Source: Linum tenue
Lineage: Eukaryota; Streptophyta; Magnoliopsida; Malpighiales; Linaceae
DNA: 64,000 bases
Assembly: GCA_946122785.1 (NCBI GenBank)
Contig: CAMGYJ010000006.1
Location: forward strand, 64,605,676 to 64,669,675
Direction: 5' to 3'
Shown: one piece after another, positions 44,362 to 56,234 of the stretch
How positions within the stretch are numbered: the first letter of the stretch is position 1
How the letters are laid out: each line of letters starts with the position of its first letter
Translations under genes and position numbers: made by a program
The notes under the pieces: generated by a model
Database searches by the model: none
What the model saw: only the letters and a program-made list of their open reading frames with translations
What the model was told of the DNA's origin: nothing

Positions 44362-45201
44362 CAATGCAGTCAAATTCGGGATTTTGATCGTAAAATCGTA
44401 GGATTTTACTTAAGGATTCCGATCTTGATTTTACTATAAAATCGGCGGACCTTAAAATCGTTTAAAATCGGGACTAAAATCGTTAAAATCGTAAAATAGT
44501 ACCGAAATCGGGATTTTGATCGTAAGAGAACAAAATAGGTGGTTTGAGCCAATTTAAAATAAGTATAACTGTTTCAGCGGAAAGGGCAATGGAATCTTCT
44601 CAGATATTTTTCTATTAGAAAAATATTCAAAAATAATAAAAATAACCAAATTAGGGTTCGGTTAATCTCTTTCCCTTCACCCCATTTAACTTATTGGTAA
44701 AACACCTAACCTAATATTGGAAGTATGTAAGAACTAACATCATTATTAACTAATTAATTTATTAATGAATATATTTGTACCAAGCCACTAACATTACTTA
44801 TTTTATTGGAGTTCAATTATTTTTAGTTTTAAATCATACTTAGTAGACGATGTCGAAATATTACTTTGAGTTAAACAACCTAGACATAACATGAAAATAA
44901 GAGTCAAACCCATGAACTATATCCCTTCATCATGAATTATTTTGAGTTACACATTAAATAACAATTAAAATAGTGATTTTGGAACATTAATCTTGAGAAT
45001 TATCTTATGGAAAAAAAATCTTCTAAATTATCATTTTAAATGCTATGTATCTTTGTGATATTAATAATTTACCTTATTAATATTCTTATATGCTATGTTC
45101 TATATGGTACTTAAAATCCTACGATTGTACGATTCGATTATACGATTTTGATTTTACCTCAGTTTTCGATTTTAGGTAAAATCTCGATTTTAACTGCTTT
45201 G
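44362..45201. mobile_element. hAT-type MITE 5 (840 bp), perfect 8-bp TSD
   Basis: Perfect duplication CCCATCGC at 44354-44361 and 45202-45209. Inverted ends CAATGCAGTCAAATTCGGG and CTCGATTTTAACTGCTTTG have the CA.TG form of hAT termini. Both subterminal regions are packed with AAAATCG/CGATTTT units (e.g. CGTTAAAATCGTAAAATAG). The centre is AT-rich without coding capacity. Confidence 0.9.
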
Positions 45202-45209
45202 CCCATCGC

Positions 45210-47940
45210 AGCCTCTCCAAATCTTCCTATTCTACTCGCCGGGTCATCTCCTCCACTACAAAATATCTCCTCATGTACTCAAAGTTCTCACTGAAACCTA
45301 ATATCTACAACTTAGGCGCAGAGGGAGCAACCGATGGATTGTAGCGACCCCCACTATTTTGATAGCTAATCAAGAAGAGCGTGTTTGTTTAGTTGTATGG
45401 TGATTCACTTAATTAACAATTTTTATTCCGTTGACAGCCTCCTCTCCGCAATTGTATTGTGTTCACGAAGATCTGAAGGCGCAAGTGCAACAGGTCCAGG
45501 GGTAAACAATATGTATAAAGCGTTGGCCAAATTGAATTGAGTCATTCTACTTGGAATATGAAGATTTTTGTTTAATTGCTTTGGTTCGTGATGCAACTAT
45601 GTTATGTTTGAAGGTAGACCAACGCAAACAACAGCACAGCTCCAGGGCTATTCTGCACATTAGGTAGTTGGGGCATTAATTGATAATTATTTGAGATTAT
45701 TCCTACAAGTACATAATTTGGAACGTGCCATTATATTGCATTGATTAATAGTTGTTTGAGATTTTTCAAATGAGTGATTTGACATGTTAAACTCTCTTAT
45801 TTTTGAAAATGGAGTTTTCGAAGTGAAATATGAAGATTTTGGATTAAGCTTGGTTTCGTAACGCCCTTATGGGTGTTTATTCTCTAAAATGCAGCTGTCT
45901 TTCAAAGTGCCCGTTGCAAATGGCAAGTCAGGATACAACGATGGTACCGGTACACGTTTATATCATTAGTAGGTAGCAGATTGTGTCCATTCTACTATAT
46001 CATTTAGCTAAATACTTAGTTGTTCTTTTCAACTAAAAATTATGCTTAAATGCTGTGATTGGCCTCAGAAATGTATGTCTTTGCATTAACTGTTAATGAT
46101 TGTGAGTTTTGGTTTAATGGTGAAAAGTCCATTTATTTAGAAGTCTAAATTGGGCAAACCTATTGGACAATAGGAATGCCATACATTAGTGTCGTGGGAG
46201 GTTTGTTTGATGTCTCAGGGTGTTAGATTTTTAAGAAGGTTGTTTGTTGTGGCAGAGAGTCCCTAAAGCTAGCGAGGTATTCCTATGTGGGCTTTTTCTT
46301 TGTTTGACTTTTTCTCGCCTTTTTTCTTATCTCTTTTTCTATTTTTGGTTTTTGTGTGCTACCTTCAGTTGCTACGTCTTCATTTGTGAGCCATCTATAC
46401 TTTTCTTATTCAGTGCCTAAAAATCATATATACTCGATTGCATAGTAGTTACTAATAGATACATTTATACCAATAGAGAGATTTTAAGTTTTATCAGTTG
46501 TTAGTTTTAATATTTACTTACATTGGTTGTTTATGTAGTTTGCTTTGTAATATTTCTCATTATACAACTAATTACTATGGCTACGTAGTTGTATAAGTGG
46601 GGGTTGGACATGATAGTTCTTAGAAGCATCAATACTTGAAGGTTATTATAATGACCAAATTCTAAAGTTATGGTTTGCCTTCAACTTGCTTGGAGCATTT
46701 CAATTATGCATCAATTGTTCTCTCCGTGTAGTTAACTCTCAGACAAATCGAAAATCTTGCTGATATGTGCTTGATTGTAGTTAAATTTAGGGTTCTACTG
46801 CATTGTTGCTTTACTCTTTTTTCGTGGTTGAGTCTGCTTCAAAAAATTTAGTTTGATTTTAGAAAATTTTGCTTCTGCAGTTCTGTCTTGCCACCAACGC
46901 GTTCAATAGATGGAGACGGGAGAGGCGAAGGCTATTTTTGTGTTGTTGTTGCTGGTTTAGGGATCGGTTTGTGAAGAAGAGGGAGAAGAGAGGGGGAAAG
47001 GGAAATGCAGGAGAGGGGGATAACTCTTTTCTCCGACAAAAATGGAGTGAAGAAAGGAATTATGATCAGTAAGAATATGGTTATCTTACATAACGTTCTC
47101 TATTCTGTTTGAATTGAGCTTGAGAGGCAGTGATAAGGACGAGCTGCAACCAATTCATAGTGAGAAGAGAGCTATGAACTGTGATCGTGTCTTATTTCAA
47201 GTTAGAAGGTAGTTTCAGTATAAGGATTATTTAATTTGACAAGTTGTTTCATCCATGATTCTTGGTAGTTTCAGTGCCATTCTAGCCAATGTTTAGTCTG
47301 TAATTTTTGAGAATGGATGTGCGAGTAATGACTTTCACTTAGCTTCAACTATTATGTGTGTAATTATTGGCATGTGATAGAATTCTCTTTTCCTTTTTAT
47401 TGAATTCATTTTCATACTCTAATTGTATTATTTGTACATAGGCAAATCATGCTCGATATGGCAACTCGCTGATATGGCTGGTGCAAGGAATGAAGCCATC
47501 ATTAGAATTCAGACCGACAACGGGGAGGGATGCCTAGGACTAATTCAATGATGATTGATGATGGTATAATAAAAACTGCAGTCTGCATCAGCACCAATTT
47601 CTAGGCCTAAGTAAAGGTATTCAACCCAGAACTCTGCTTAGCGCTAAAAATTGCCCTCACCCAACCTTGATCCTATTTGACCCACTTCTGAAGAGTCAAG
47701 ATATATGACTAATCCTCCCCGTTCGTATTTTCTTATTGACTCTTTCTGACCCTGTAGGTTGGGGCGGGTCGAGAAGAATTGGATTAGTGGGTCGGTCCTA
47801 ATCAAGTGGAATCCCAATCCCTTCACTCTCACTTGCTTTCTCTCCCATTCCACAAGTGGGTAACATACAGTAATCCGGCCAACGGGCCGGGTAATAAGCT
47901 AGTAATTATATATATGCGAACCCAGAGTTATATTGATGTG
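45210..47940. other. Intergenic with scattered exon-like scraps, no gene model possible
   Basis: Coding-like islands occur near 45430-45500 and 46880-47040 (the latter after a good acceptor CTTCTGCAG; FNRWRRERRRLF), but they do not join into a protein I know. They may be a decayed gene, a non-coding transcript or captured fragments. Confidence 0.3.
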
Positions 47941-48192
47941 AGAGACACTATGGTTGTCATGTCGGTGATATGTTGATCGGTAGAATCAAACTTAATCGTG
48001 ATATTGGTTATAAAATCGATGAGAATGTCTGTGGTATAATCGACATGGCTAATTACTGATTGTTAAATATAATGACGATCTTTGGTGTAATTAGTTAACA
48101 ATTTTATGTTTGATTCAAGAATAAATATATATTTTTTATAATAAAGTATGAATATTATTTGTTGGATTCAAGTACAAACTTGTGGATGTTGT

Positions 48193-48541
48193 TGTTAACA
48201 GATGCAGAAACAGTATAATATGATACGAAAAGGAAATCAAACACAGACATTGGAGTTTACGTGGTATCCCTGAATATTATTCAGTACTAATCCACAGAAG
48301 AGTTTTGAACGCTCTTGAGGCTACTAATTTTACTGTGATGAGTGATGAATGACAAGATACAGTCGGCCAATCTCCTTCATCCCCTATACATTAAAAAGTG
48401 CCCTAGATTTAGACTCTACCCACGTCTAACCATGCATGGGCCTACATGAGGTCTACGTATGGGCTTAGTAAAATGGGCTCCAACTATAACTCGACTACAA
48501 CACCAATAAACCATAGCCATCGAACCCTTAATACGCTAACA
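48193..48541 (-). repeat. 3' LTR of the copia element
   Basis: Starts TGTTAACAGATGCAG and ends ACGCTAACA. A polypurine tract (minus strand AATTTGGGGGAGGA, 48542-48555) adjoins it. Confidence 0.95.
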
Positions 48542-48598
48542 TCCTCCCCCAAATTGATGTCAATCTTTCAGCATCAATTTGTTCCCCAAATACCAGTA

Positions 48599-49240
48599 TC
48601 AACTAGTGGAAAAGGCCTTCGGGAACAGGTCGACCACTTGCTCTTCTGTCTGAATATGATGTAAGCTGACAGTGCCATCCCGAACAAGATCACGTACGTA
48701 ATGCACATGAATCTCAATATGCTTCGTACGGTCGTGTAGAATTTGATTTTTTGCAATACGAATAGCACTGATTTTGTCTACATGCAAAGCCATAGGCGTA
48801 GGGCAAGTAACCCCAAAGTCGGAGAGTAGACGTCCTAGCCACACCATTTCAGACCCAACTTCTGACATAGCTTGGTATTCAACTTCAGTAGAGGATTTGG
48901 AGACCTTGTCTTGCTTCTTACATCGCCAAAAGATATAAGCACCACCAAATTGAACACACCACCCTGAGGTTGAACGATGAGTATCAATGCAACATGAAAA
49001 GTCATAATCAGAATATGCAGTAATCATAGGAGAACCGATAGAGGGAAATAAAATCCCAACATCCTGTGTTCCTTGTAGATAACACAATATCATGTGAACT
49101 GCAACAACATGATATGCACATGGTGCTTTCATGATTTGACTAACCATATGGACTGCGTAGGAAATATTAGGACGAGTAGCCAAAAGATAGGTAAGACTCC
49201 CCACAATACTGCGACACTGAGAGCCATCCTTCAGAAGTTC
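48599..49240 (-). pseudogene. Copia RNase H domain
   Basis: The open frame 49204-48599 contains the copia RNase H landmarks: LATRPNISYAVHMVSQ, LCYLQGTQDVGILF, AYSDYDFSCCIDTHRSTSGW, SKSSTEVEYQAMSEV, HDRTKHIEIHVHYVRD. It is joined to RT only through a frame break near 49240. The usual Asp-Trp-Ala-Gly of the SD.DWAG motif is changed (SDYDFSC). Confidence 0.85.
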
Positions 49241-49243
49241 ACC

Positions 49244-50158
49244 TTAGTCTTTTTGCAGCTTCAAATTAACTTTCATGGGTGTTTTAACCGGCTTGCAGTT
49301 GTCGAAATGGTGATCACTGAGCAAGTCGGATATGTATTTCCTATGACTGAGTAAAATGCCTCGATCATTGCGACTGACCTCTGGTACCAAAAAGTATGAA
49401 AGATCCCCAAGATCCTTGATATTGAAAGCTTGTTTGAACCCGACCTTAAGACGAGAAATCCCTTTTGGATTTGTGCATGTAATAACCATGTCGTTGACAT
49501 AGAGAAGAAGAACAACTATGCCCGCCGGTGTTACCTTCGTGAAGAGGGAGGGATCATTTAGACCCTGCTGAAAGCCCAGTTGAACAATCATAGCCTGAAC
49601 TTTCTCAAACCAGGCACGAGGTGCCTGTTTGAGACCGTAGAGTGACCGATGCAATGTGCAGACTCGATCTTCATGACCAACAGTGTAACCACGAGGTCTT
49701 TCCATATATATCACTTCTTCTAAATCGCCATGGAGGAAGACATTCTTCACATCAAGTTGATAAAGAGGCCAGTTGAAGAGAGCAGCTACAACAAGCAAAG
49801 TTCGAATTTGGACATCTTAGCAACAGGCGCAAATGTCTCGTTGTAATAAAATCCATGTTCTTTAGTATAACCAAGAGCAACGAGGCGTACGTGCTTTGTA
49901 GTGTTCAATAGACTCATAGGGAAAGACCTTGATTGCATACACCCATCGACAGCCGATGGGAGGGGGACATGGTACAGGTCTATCGAGTATTGCCCATGTG
50001 TGGTTTGCTTCCAAAGCACTGAACTCCACCTGCATAGCTCGATCCCATATCGGATTCCCACGAGCCAATTTAAAAGCAGTTGGAACAATGAGAGTGCCAA
50101 AGCCATGAGCAACATAGTCACCAAAACTAACAGGAGTCACTCCTTTAGTGGAACGCAA
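49244..50158 (-). pseudogene. Copia reverse transcriptase, catalytic motif altered
   Basis: Upstream piece (50158-49862): WDRAMQVEFSALEANHTWAI, the start of the RT domain. After a frame change (49798-49244) it continues with LYQLDVKNVFLHGDLEEVIY, GLKQAPRAWF and LLLYVNDMVIT. The catalytic YVDD is YVND here (AAC codon, 49495-49493 on the minus strand), replacing the first catalytic Asp. Later motifs FNIKDLGDLSYFL and KYISDLL are intact. Confidence 0.85.
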
Positions 50159-50739
50159 TGATCGCCGAGAAAGATGTTATTCTGCTGGTGATGATGGTTC
50201 AGAAGGAAGAGACGTGGAGCTGCTGGAAGCTAAAGATGACGATGGTGGCAAACTGGATGTGCTGGTCGTGTGGGAGGACAGATCCGGAGAGGAGGGAGTA
50301 TCAGCATGATCATTGGGTATAGGAGGTTCATCATCCAAGTCGTCATAAAAAATGGGCAGCGAATTTGATCTACTAGGGAACTCGAGATCTGAGACAAATT
50401 TTGAAGGATAGAACCTATTGTTTTTTTTAAAAAAAAAGACAACTGAAAATAGCTATTCTCATACGTTGCTCCGAAGGATCATAGAAGAGATACCCATTGC
50501 GTACACTACTATAACCAAGAAAGACACAACAGACAATTTTGAAATTTAGTTTAGTATGCTCACATTTAAGGAGATGAACAAAGAAGAGACAACAAAAAAA
50601 CCCTCAACCACGAGTAATCAGGATGATGACCATAAAGAGAAAAGTAAGAACTCTTTTGGTTTAAAACAGGAGTGACTTGATAGTCGATTAATCTCACTGC
50701 AGTAACTACTGCCTCAGGCCAAAAACGACTAGGAACCGA

Positions 50740-51400
50740 AGAGACAAGAAGTAAATCCTAAGTAAGCTCCATAACATGTATGTTTTTTCGTTCAACTAAA
50801 CCATTTTGTTGGGAGACTCCTAGACAGGACATTTGGCTAAGAATTATGCGAGAACGATAGACATCATGCAGAGGAATTGAGCTAAACTCTCCTCCTGGAT
50901 CAGAATGAATAATTTTGATTGTTCTGCCGAATTGGGTCTGGATCATATCAAGAAATTCAATGGCTACAGAATGAAGTTCAGATTTGAGACGGAGAAAGTA
51001 TATCCCGGTGTATCTGGTAGCATAGTTTATGAACATGGCAAAATATCTAAAATCAAGACGTAAACCAGTGGGGAAAGGTCCCCAAAGATCAGTATGAATA
51101 ATGTGGAAAGGCTCATTTATAACAATAGTGCTGGAGGGAAAAGATATGGTTATTTTTTTGGCTTCCTCACAATTGGTACAAGAGTGTTTGGCTGGAATTC
51201 CAACAAAATTCTTACCTAAAAGAGACTATTTAAACATGACAGAAAGACGTATTGAGTGTGGGTGCCCCAAACGAACATGCCAAAGTAGGTACATGCAAAG
51301 TACGGGACAAGGATATATTTGGATTGTCTACTTGACCCACTCCTGTCACTACCATTCTATCACCATTAGCAACTGTTAGTCCAAATGACTAATGGATTTA
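50740..51400 (-). pseudogene. Copia integrase core fragment
   Basis: The frame 51036-50758 contains FINYATRYTGIYFL, IIHSDPGGEFSS (second catalytic Asp region) and GVSQQNGLVERKNIHVME (catalytic Glu region). The zinc-binding and first-Asp parts upstream are degraded. Region 50160-50740 between it and RT is low in recognisable motifs. Confidence 0.75.
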
Positions 51401-51479
51401 ATATTTGATAGAGGACTTACTATCTATCATTAGTCATGTGATTATAATATCCTGAATCAAGCAAGCAAGGTTTGTTTTT

Positions 51480-52547
51480 TTACTTTACCTTGAAAAGTAG
51501 ACAAGGCCAAACCTATAGAAGTGGGAAGGGAATTTTGCAATGTTGCCACAGCTTGAACAAGTTGCTCCAGTTGAGCTGTCGTGACACCCCCTGTCGGCGA
51601 TCACTTGATTCCCCAGCTTCAACAGTATATGACGGCCGATTGAATCTTCCATGTGGCCCTCGGTCACCTCCTGTCGATGGTGGGTTGCCAACAAATCTTT
51701 CTGCATTGTGTTCGCGGGTGCGACACTCCAAAATAATATGCCCCATTCTCTTGCAATATACACAATAATTCCTTCGGCGACAATGCTTCACCAAATGCCC
51801 TTTCTCATGGCAATGATGGCACTCAAGCTCGGCATTAGGTACTCTAGCCAGGCCCCATACCTGAACTTGTCGAGTGAGCAGAAGCAGCGGTGAACGTCTC
51901 GCCTTCACCTGGGCGCACATCAAACTGAGCTTGAGTTCTCAAGCGTGTCTCTTCGCGAACTAGGCTACTGATCACTCCTTTGAATGTAAGCCTCTACTTG
52001 TTCAGAATAGTAGCTCAAATATTCTCATATTCTGGTCGTAGTCTCATGAGGAATTGCATAACTCTTGTTTGTTGGTGTTCAACAATCGCATCATCAGACA
52101 TGGCTTGCGGCCTCCGTGCTAAATGAATCATATCTTGCTTCGTCCATAACTCCTGTGCAGCACTGAAATACTTTGTGACTGATCGATCTCCTTGTGTCAA
52201 TCAAGCAAGGGCAGTCTCCACCTCAAATTGTCTAGCAGCACTGGTGGTGGAATATAGACCCGAGAGATGCTGCCACATCCAATTGGCGGTAAGAAACAGA
52301 CGACGTAGGCTTAGGAAGGCTGATGGATCGTCAGATCCTAGAAGCCAAGAGCGAATGCAGGCGTCACTTTGGATCCATGTTGCCTTCTCCTGGGGGCATG
52401 GCCGACACAACAATCGGTTGTGGAACCGTATCATCCAAAATTCCCAACAATCCCCTTCCTTCAACAAAAATTTGAAATTGGAATTCCCATAGTGCGTAGT
52501 TTGTCGATGCGAGGTGCGTCGTTGGCCTCTTCGAATAAGTCGCGGTC
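51480..52547 (-). pseudogene. Copia gag fragment with two zinc-knuckle-like motifs
   Basis: The N-terminal part near 52500-52370 reads LASTNYALWEFQFQIFVEGRG (UBN2/gag-type start). The middle part near 52200-52015 reads SVTKYFSAAQELW. The C-terminal part near 51830-51720 has CHHCHEKGHLVKHC and CVYCKRMGHIILEC, two CCHC knuckles. Frames shift between pieces. Confidence 0.75.
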
Positions 52548-52560
52548 GGCTCTGATACCA
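52548..52560 (-). promoter_or_regulatory. Primer-binding site of the copia element
   Basis: The minus strand reads TGGTATCAGAGCC, complementary to initiator tRNA-Met and directly adjacent to the LTR. Confidence 0.9.
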
Positions 52561-52909
52561 TGTTGACAGATGCAGAAATAGTGTAATACGATACGGAAAG
52601 GAAATCAAACACAGACACCGAAGTTTACGTGGTACCCCTGGATATTATCCAGAACTAATCCACGAAAGAGTTTTGAACGCTCTTCAGGCTACTGATTTTA
52701 CTATGATGAGTGATGAATGAGAAGATGCAGTCGGCCAATCTCCTTCACCCCCCTATACATCAAAACGTGCCCTAGGTTTATACTCTACCCACGTCTAACC
52801 GTGCATGGCCTGCATGAGGTCTACGTATGGGCTTAGTAAAATGGGCCCCAACTATAACTCGACTACAACACCAATAAACTGTAGCCATCGAACCCTTAAT
52901 ACGCTAACA
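52561..52909 (-). repeat. 5' LTR of the copia element
   Basis: TGTTGACAGATGC...ACGCTAACA, followed by the duplicated target GTTGT. Confidence 0.95.
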
Positions 52910-53149
52910 GTTGTTGTTAAATATTGTATCAAAATAGAAAGATTTTTCATTTTGTTTGAAATGTTGTATTTTATTTAATTATGAATGTAGTTTTGAGAGA
53001 TTGTCTTCAAATATGTTTTTTAATGTAGCTAAATTCATTTAGCGTTAATCATTTCCCACTTACCTATATAATATAAACCAGTTGTACCACTGATTGGACC
53101 ATACTACTCGCCAAACCGATATAACGGTATAAACATGTTGTGTACAATC

Positions 53150-54097
53150 ACCCCTCAACTCTAAAAATCATATAAATTTTCACGTAAATTTATAATAAAT
53201 TTTAAAAATATTGCAATTGATCTGGCTTTTGATCCCATTCATTCAGATTTTTTACTCCGACACCGTGTGCTGACCTAAGCAAACGCTTAATTTTCTCCCC
53301 AACGGATTAGGATGTAGGCTGGTTTGGCGAGTCAAATAAGCTCACGCTACCTACACTACAAAACTCAACGTGTTACGTACCCAGGCTTAATTAATTCCTC
53401 ACGTCTCTCTGTGGCTGACTGTTAATAAATTTTTTGTTGTCTCTCTGCCTGCCTTAGCTTGCTTGCAAATATATTACAGCATGCAACTTGCCAATTTGCT
53501 GAGCTGCATCCTTACCAAGTTACCACCAAATTTCCTTCCCCAGTCATTATCATATATACCAATCATGTATCTCCCTCCTCATACGTTAGCGTATGTTCGT
53601 CCACTTGTGTTCCTCACGTGAACCTTGCAGTGCGACTACTTCTCACTTGTGTTCGTATTTGTATACATTAATTAGCGTTACCACAATCCTTTATTTTTCA
53701 CTAACACATGATTTTTTTTTTTGTGATGATATGACATCGTAATAGGAGTTTCCTTGTCGTAAGTCTCAACCAAGAAAGAGAGATTATTGGATGACTTAGT
53801 TTCCATATTAAGGAAGAGAGAAGTCACTATCAGCGTCGACGATGATCACGACCATCGAGCTTCTCGAGACGTAGTGGTTGATCGTCACGAAGAATACCCC
53901 ATTCGTGTGACAAACAGGTGGAGGGATGATCTCGTAAGTGGCAATTGAGTGAGGAAGTGGGGATGAGTTAGTTCATAATCTCGTGAAATTTTTAGTCGCG
54001 GAGGAAAATCGCACAGTGTGGTCGAGAACAAAGGAAGACTTAAGACTCTTTATGAAGAAAAAGAAACTATAATTGCGTCTCGCACGTAGGTAACTTG
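53150..54097. other. Intergenic, nothing recognised
   Basis: AT-rich to neutral sequence with only short frames. No family-like protein, RNA gene or bounded repeat was seen. Confidence 0.4.
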
Positions 54098-54105
54098 ACC
54101 CCTCC

Positions 54106-54329
54106 TAGGGTGTGCAACGGTTCGGTCCGGTCCGTACTAGACCAAACTCATGAGAATCGCGATCCATTAGTGAAAGACATCTTAGAACCAAGGACCAGAC
54201 CATCATTGTCAGTAATTGTAAAATTCATGTGAACCAAGCACCATACCGCATTAGACTCGGTACGATTCGTTACAAACTTCGGTTTGATCCGGCATGATCC
54301 GATACAGACCGGACCATTGCACACCCCTC
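54106..54329. mobile_element. Short hAT-like MITE (about 220 bp)
   Basis: Inverted ends TAGGGTGTGCAACGGTTCGG and CCATTGCACACCCC. Subterminal CGGTCCGGTCC/GGACC units occur in both orientations. Either the flanks ACCCCTCC (54098-54105 and 54323-54330) are the target duplication and the right terminus is a few bases short, or the border is at 54329 and the duplication is lost. It belongs to the same structural class as MITEs 1-4. Confidence 0.55.
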
Positions 54330-54330
54330 C

Positions 54331-55949
54331 ATCACCATCAAGAGTTATATATGACTTCTTCCACCCTCCCTTTGAAAAAGAAGAAAAGAAAGGTGAAGAA
54401 AGATAATAATGTTGTGGAACGTGTGATGGATATTGGTTTCTTTTTTTCTTTTTGGGTTGATATTGGTTTTCTTATTTGCTTTCCCACCTGAATATCTACC
54501 GTTCAAGGAGTGGAAAAAGGCAAAGACAAAGCAATTCGATCCAAACTGTATATTTTAATAATTCACCACCCGCTGGCCGCTGCTGCTACTTCTTCACGGA
54601 TCACGCTCCCACGCTCTCCATTATTATTATAATAATCATTCACCGGACGGCCCACACCACCGGCACTGAACGGAGGAAAGGGGACCAGACACACTTGACG
54701 ACTTTCCCACTGTCTCACAGCCTGTTGCCACCATTGGTACGTGTGATGAAATAGCCGTCTTCTACTCTTCTTACCTCCTGCTGACAACCAAATTTGCTAC
54801 TGACTCGGATTCGTCATCATCAACAACTCAGAACTCAGAAGGCATACCACTTATAGATCAGAGCACCAAACTTCAGCAAAATCCAAGATTGTATCGACTG
54901 ACTGACATCGAAGTAAAGTTCAAAAATTCAACCAAGCAGCTCTTACCCTTTTGTGGATGGAGTTCCCCTGTGCTACATTTTGGAGATGTAAATGAATGTA
55001 TATGCGGATGGGGGATGCTGATGATGCAGGGACAGCAGAGGAGAGGGCGGCATTCATTGACCGACAATGAAGCTTTTTCATAGGGAAGGGAGGAATGCAA
55101 GCCCTTACAAAATCTGTGGAGAATCACTGAACTGCCTCAAGTAAGTTCCTGTATCAGATAATGTTTCCTTGTGCAGCACCTGGGAGGTGTTCTCTATTTG
55201 GTGCTTACCTGATATCTCCATATGTTTGTCCAACTGAACCAGGCTATGGACAACTGATATCAAGCTGGGAGGCTAGGTTCGCTTACGGTTGGAGCATGAC
55301 CTAAACGGATAGTCTACAATTTCAGCTTTACAGAAATAGCCCAATGCTCAGAGAGAAATAAACATTGAGCACATTGAACTTGTGAAACTGCTCTCTTGAT
55401 TTCAAGATTGCCTTCTTCCCACCACAGAACAGTATCAAACAAACATAAGGAACTGAGGCTCTGCTAAGGCAATCAGCATCCAAAGACAAAATCTAGTTTA
55501 CCGCTAGCAGCAAAAGAAGCAACTAGGTATACATCAACAGATTGAGATATAAGCAACTCGCGAATTCGCTGCTATGCCACTACTTTCTTCTTTTCCATTC
55601 CTCAAAACAACTTGCACAACTTACTACTGACAGCAATCTCCTCAGGCTATGAAGGAGACCGCATACAAGAGTATGATTCAAATCTTTTTTCCTTATCAGG
55701 TCGAAAAGAGTATTATTCAAATCTTTGCCTAGAACCCACCAAACTAGTAGTATACTCACAAAGCAATAGCACATGATCAGCCAATGCTTTTCTCCAAATA
55801 AGGATCATGGTCTTCTGTAAACACATACATACACATTATATATGTATAAGAAACCTCAAATAATCTTCCAGGAGAACCATGGAACTAATTATCAGCAGTG
55901 TAAAGAATGTGCATTACAAACAGAAAGATATAACTCGAGTCACATAATG
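54331..55949. other. Region left of the small membrane protein gene, no gene model
   Basis: Holds GC-richer stretches with coding-like short frames (54560-54780; 54889-55083, YRLTDIEVKFKNSTKQLLPF on the plus strand) that I cannot link to a protein family. Part may be the 3' untranslated region of the minus-strand gene at 56235 or a separate non-coding transcript. Confidence 0.3.
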
Positions 55950-56015
55950 TTAGGCAGATGATCCTTCCAGCTGGTTTTGCTTCATTCCTGCTGCGTGTAC
56001 ACGAATCTGCAAGTT
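55950..56015 (-). other. Coding-like downstream exon of the small membrane protein gene
   Basis: On the minus strand a good acceptor (TATATTTCAG) is followed by 21 open codons (NLQIRVHAAGMKQNQLEGSSA) and a stop at 55950. A donor CGCAAG/GTACTG at 56227 could join it. The frame needed differs from that of the upstream exon, which meets a stop 8 bp before the donor. It is either a 3' untranslated exon or a C-terminus lost by a one-base change. Confidence 0.4.
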
Positions 56016-56234
56016 CTGAAATATACAAGAAGGAAACATTATGAGGAGAAGGGCTGTATCTTACGGAAAGAAACCAGAAAGTATATTCGACCCAATTCAA
56101 TTCTACTAGGTAGCTAGCTCAACTCTGCAACTAAAGCAGTAAACCTAATTATTATCCGGCAATTGATATCACAATTGCTGAAAAGAACCAAAAAGAAGAA
56201 TTACGCAGTGAAGCAGGCATCAGTACCTTGCGAT

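Larger units (their letters stand above)
48193..52909 (-). mobile_element. Ty1/copia retrotransposon (4717 bp), degenerate, minus strand
   Basis: LTRs of 349 bp at both ends (48193-48541 and 52561-52909), perfect target duplication GTTGT (48188-48192 and 52910-52914), primer site and polypurine tract directly at the LTRs. Gene order on the minus strand is gag, integrase, RT, RNase H, which is the copia order. I count about 31 LTR differences (roughly 9%), so the insertion is millions of years old. Every domain is frame-broken. Confidence 0.95.
47950..53145. repeat. Older repeat copy that hosts the copia element
   Basis: Sequence 47950-48192 continues directly at 52915-53145 once the copia element and one GTTGT are removed, about 470 bp. 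Its right part resembles 40260-40427, so the copia landed in a second member of that small repeat family. The ends were not resolved. Confidence 0.4.
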
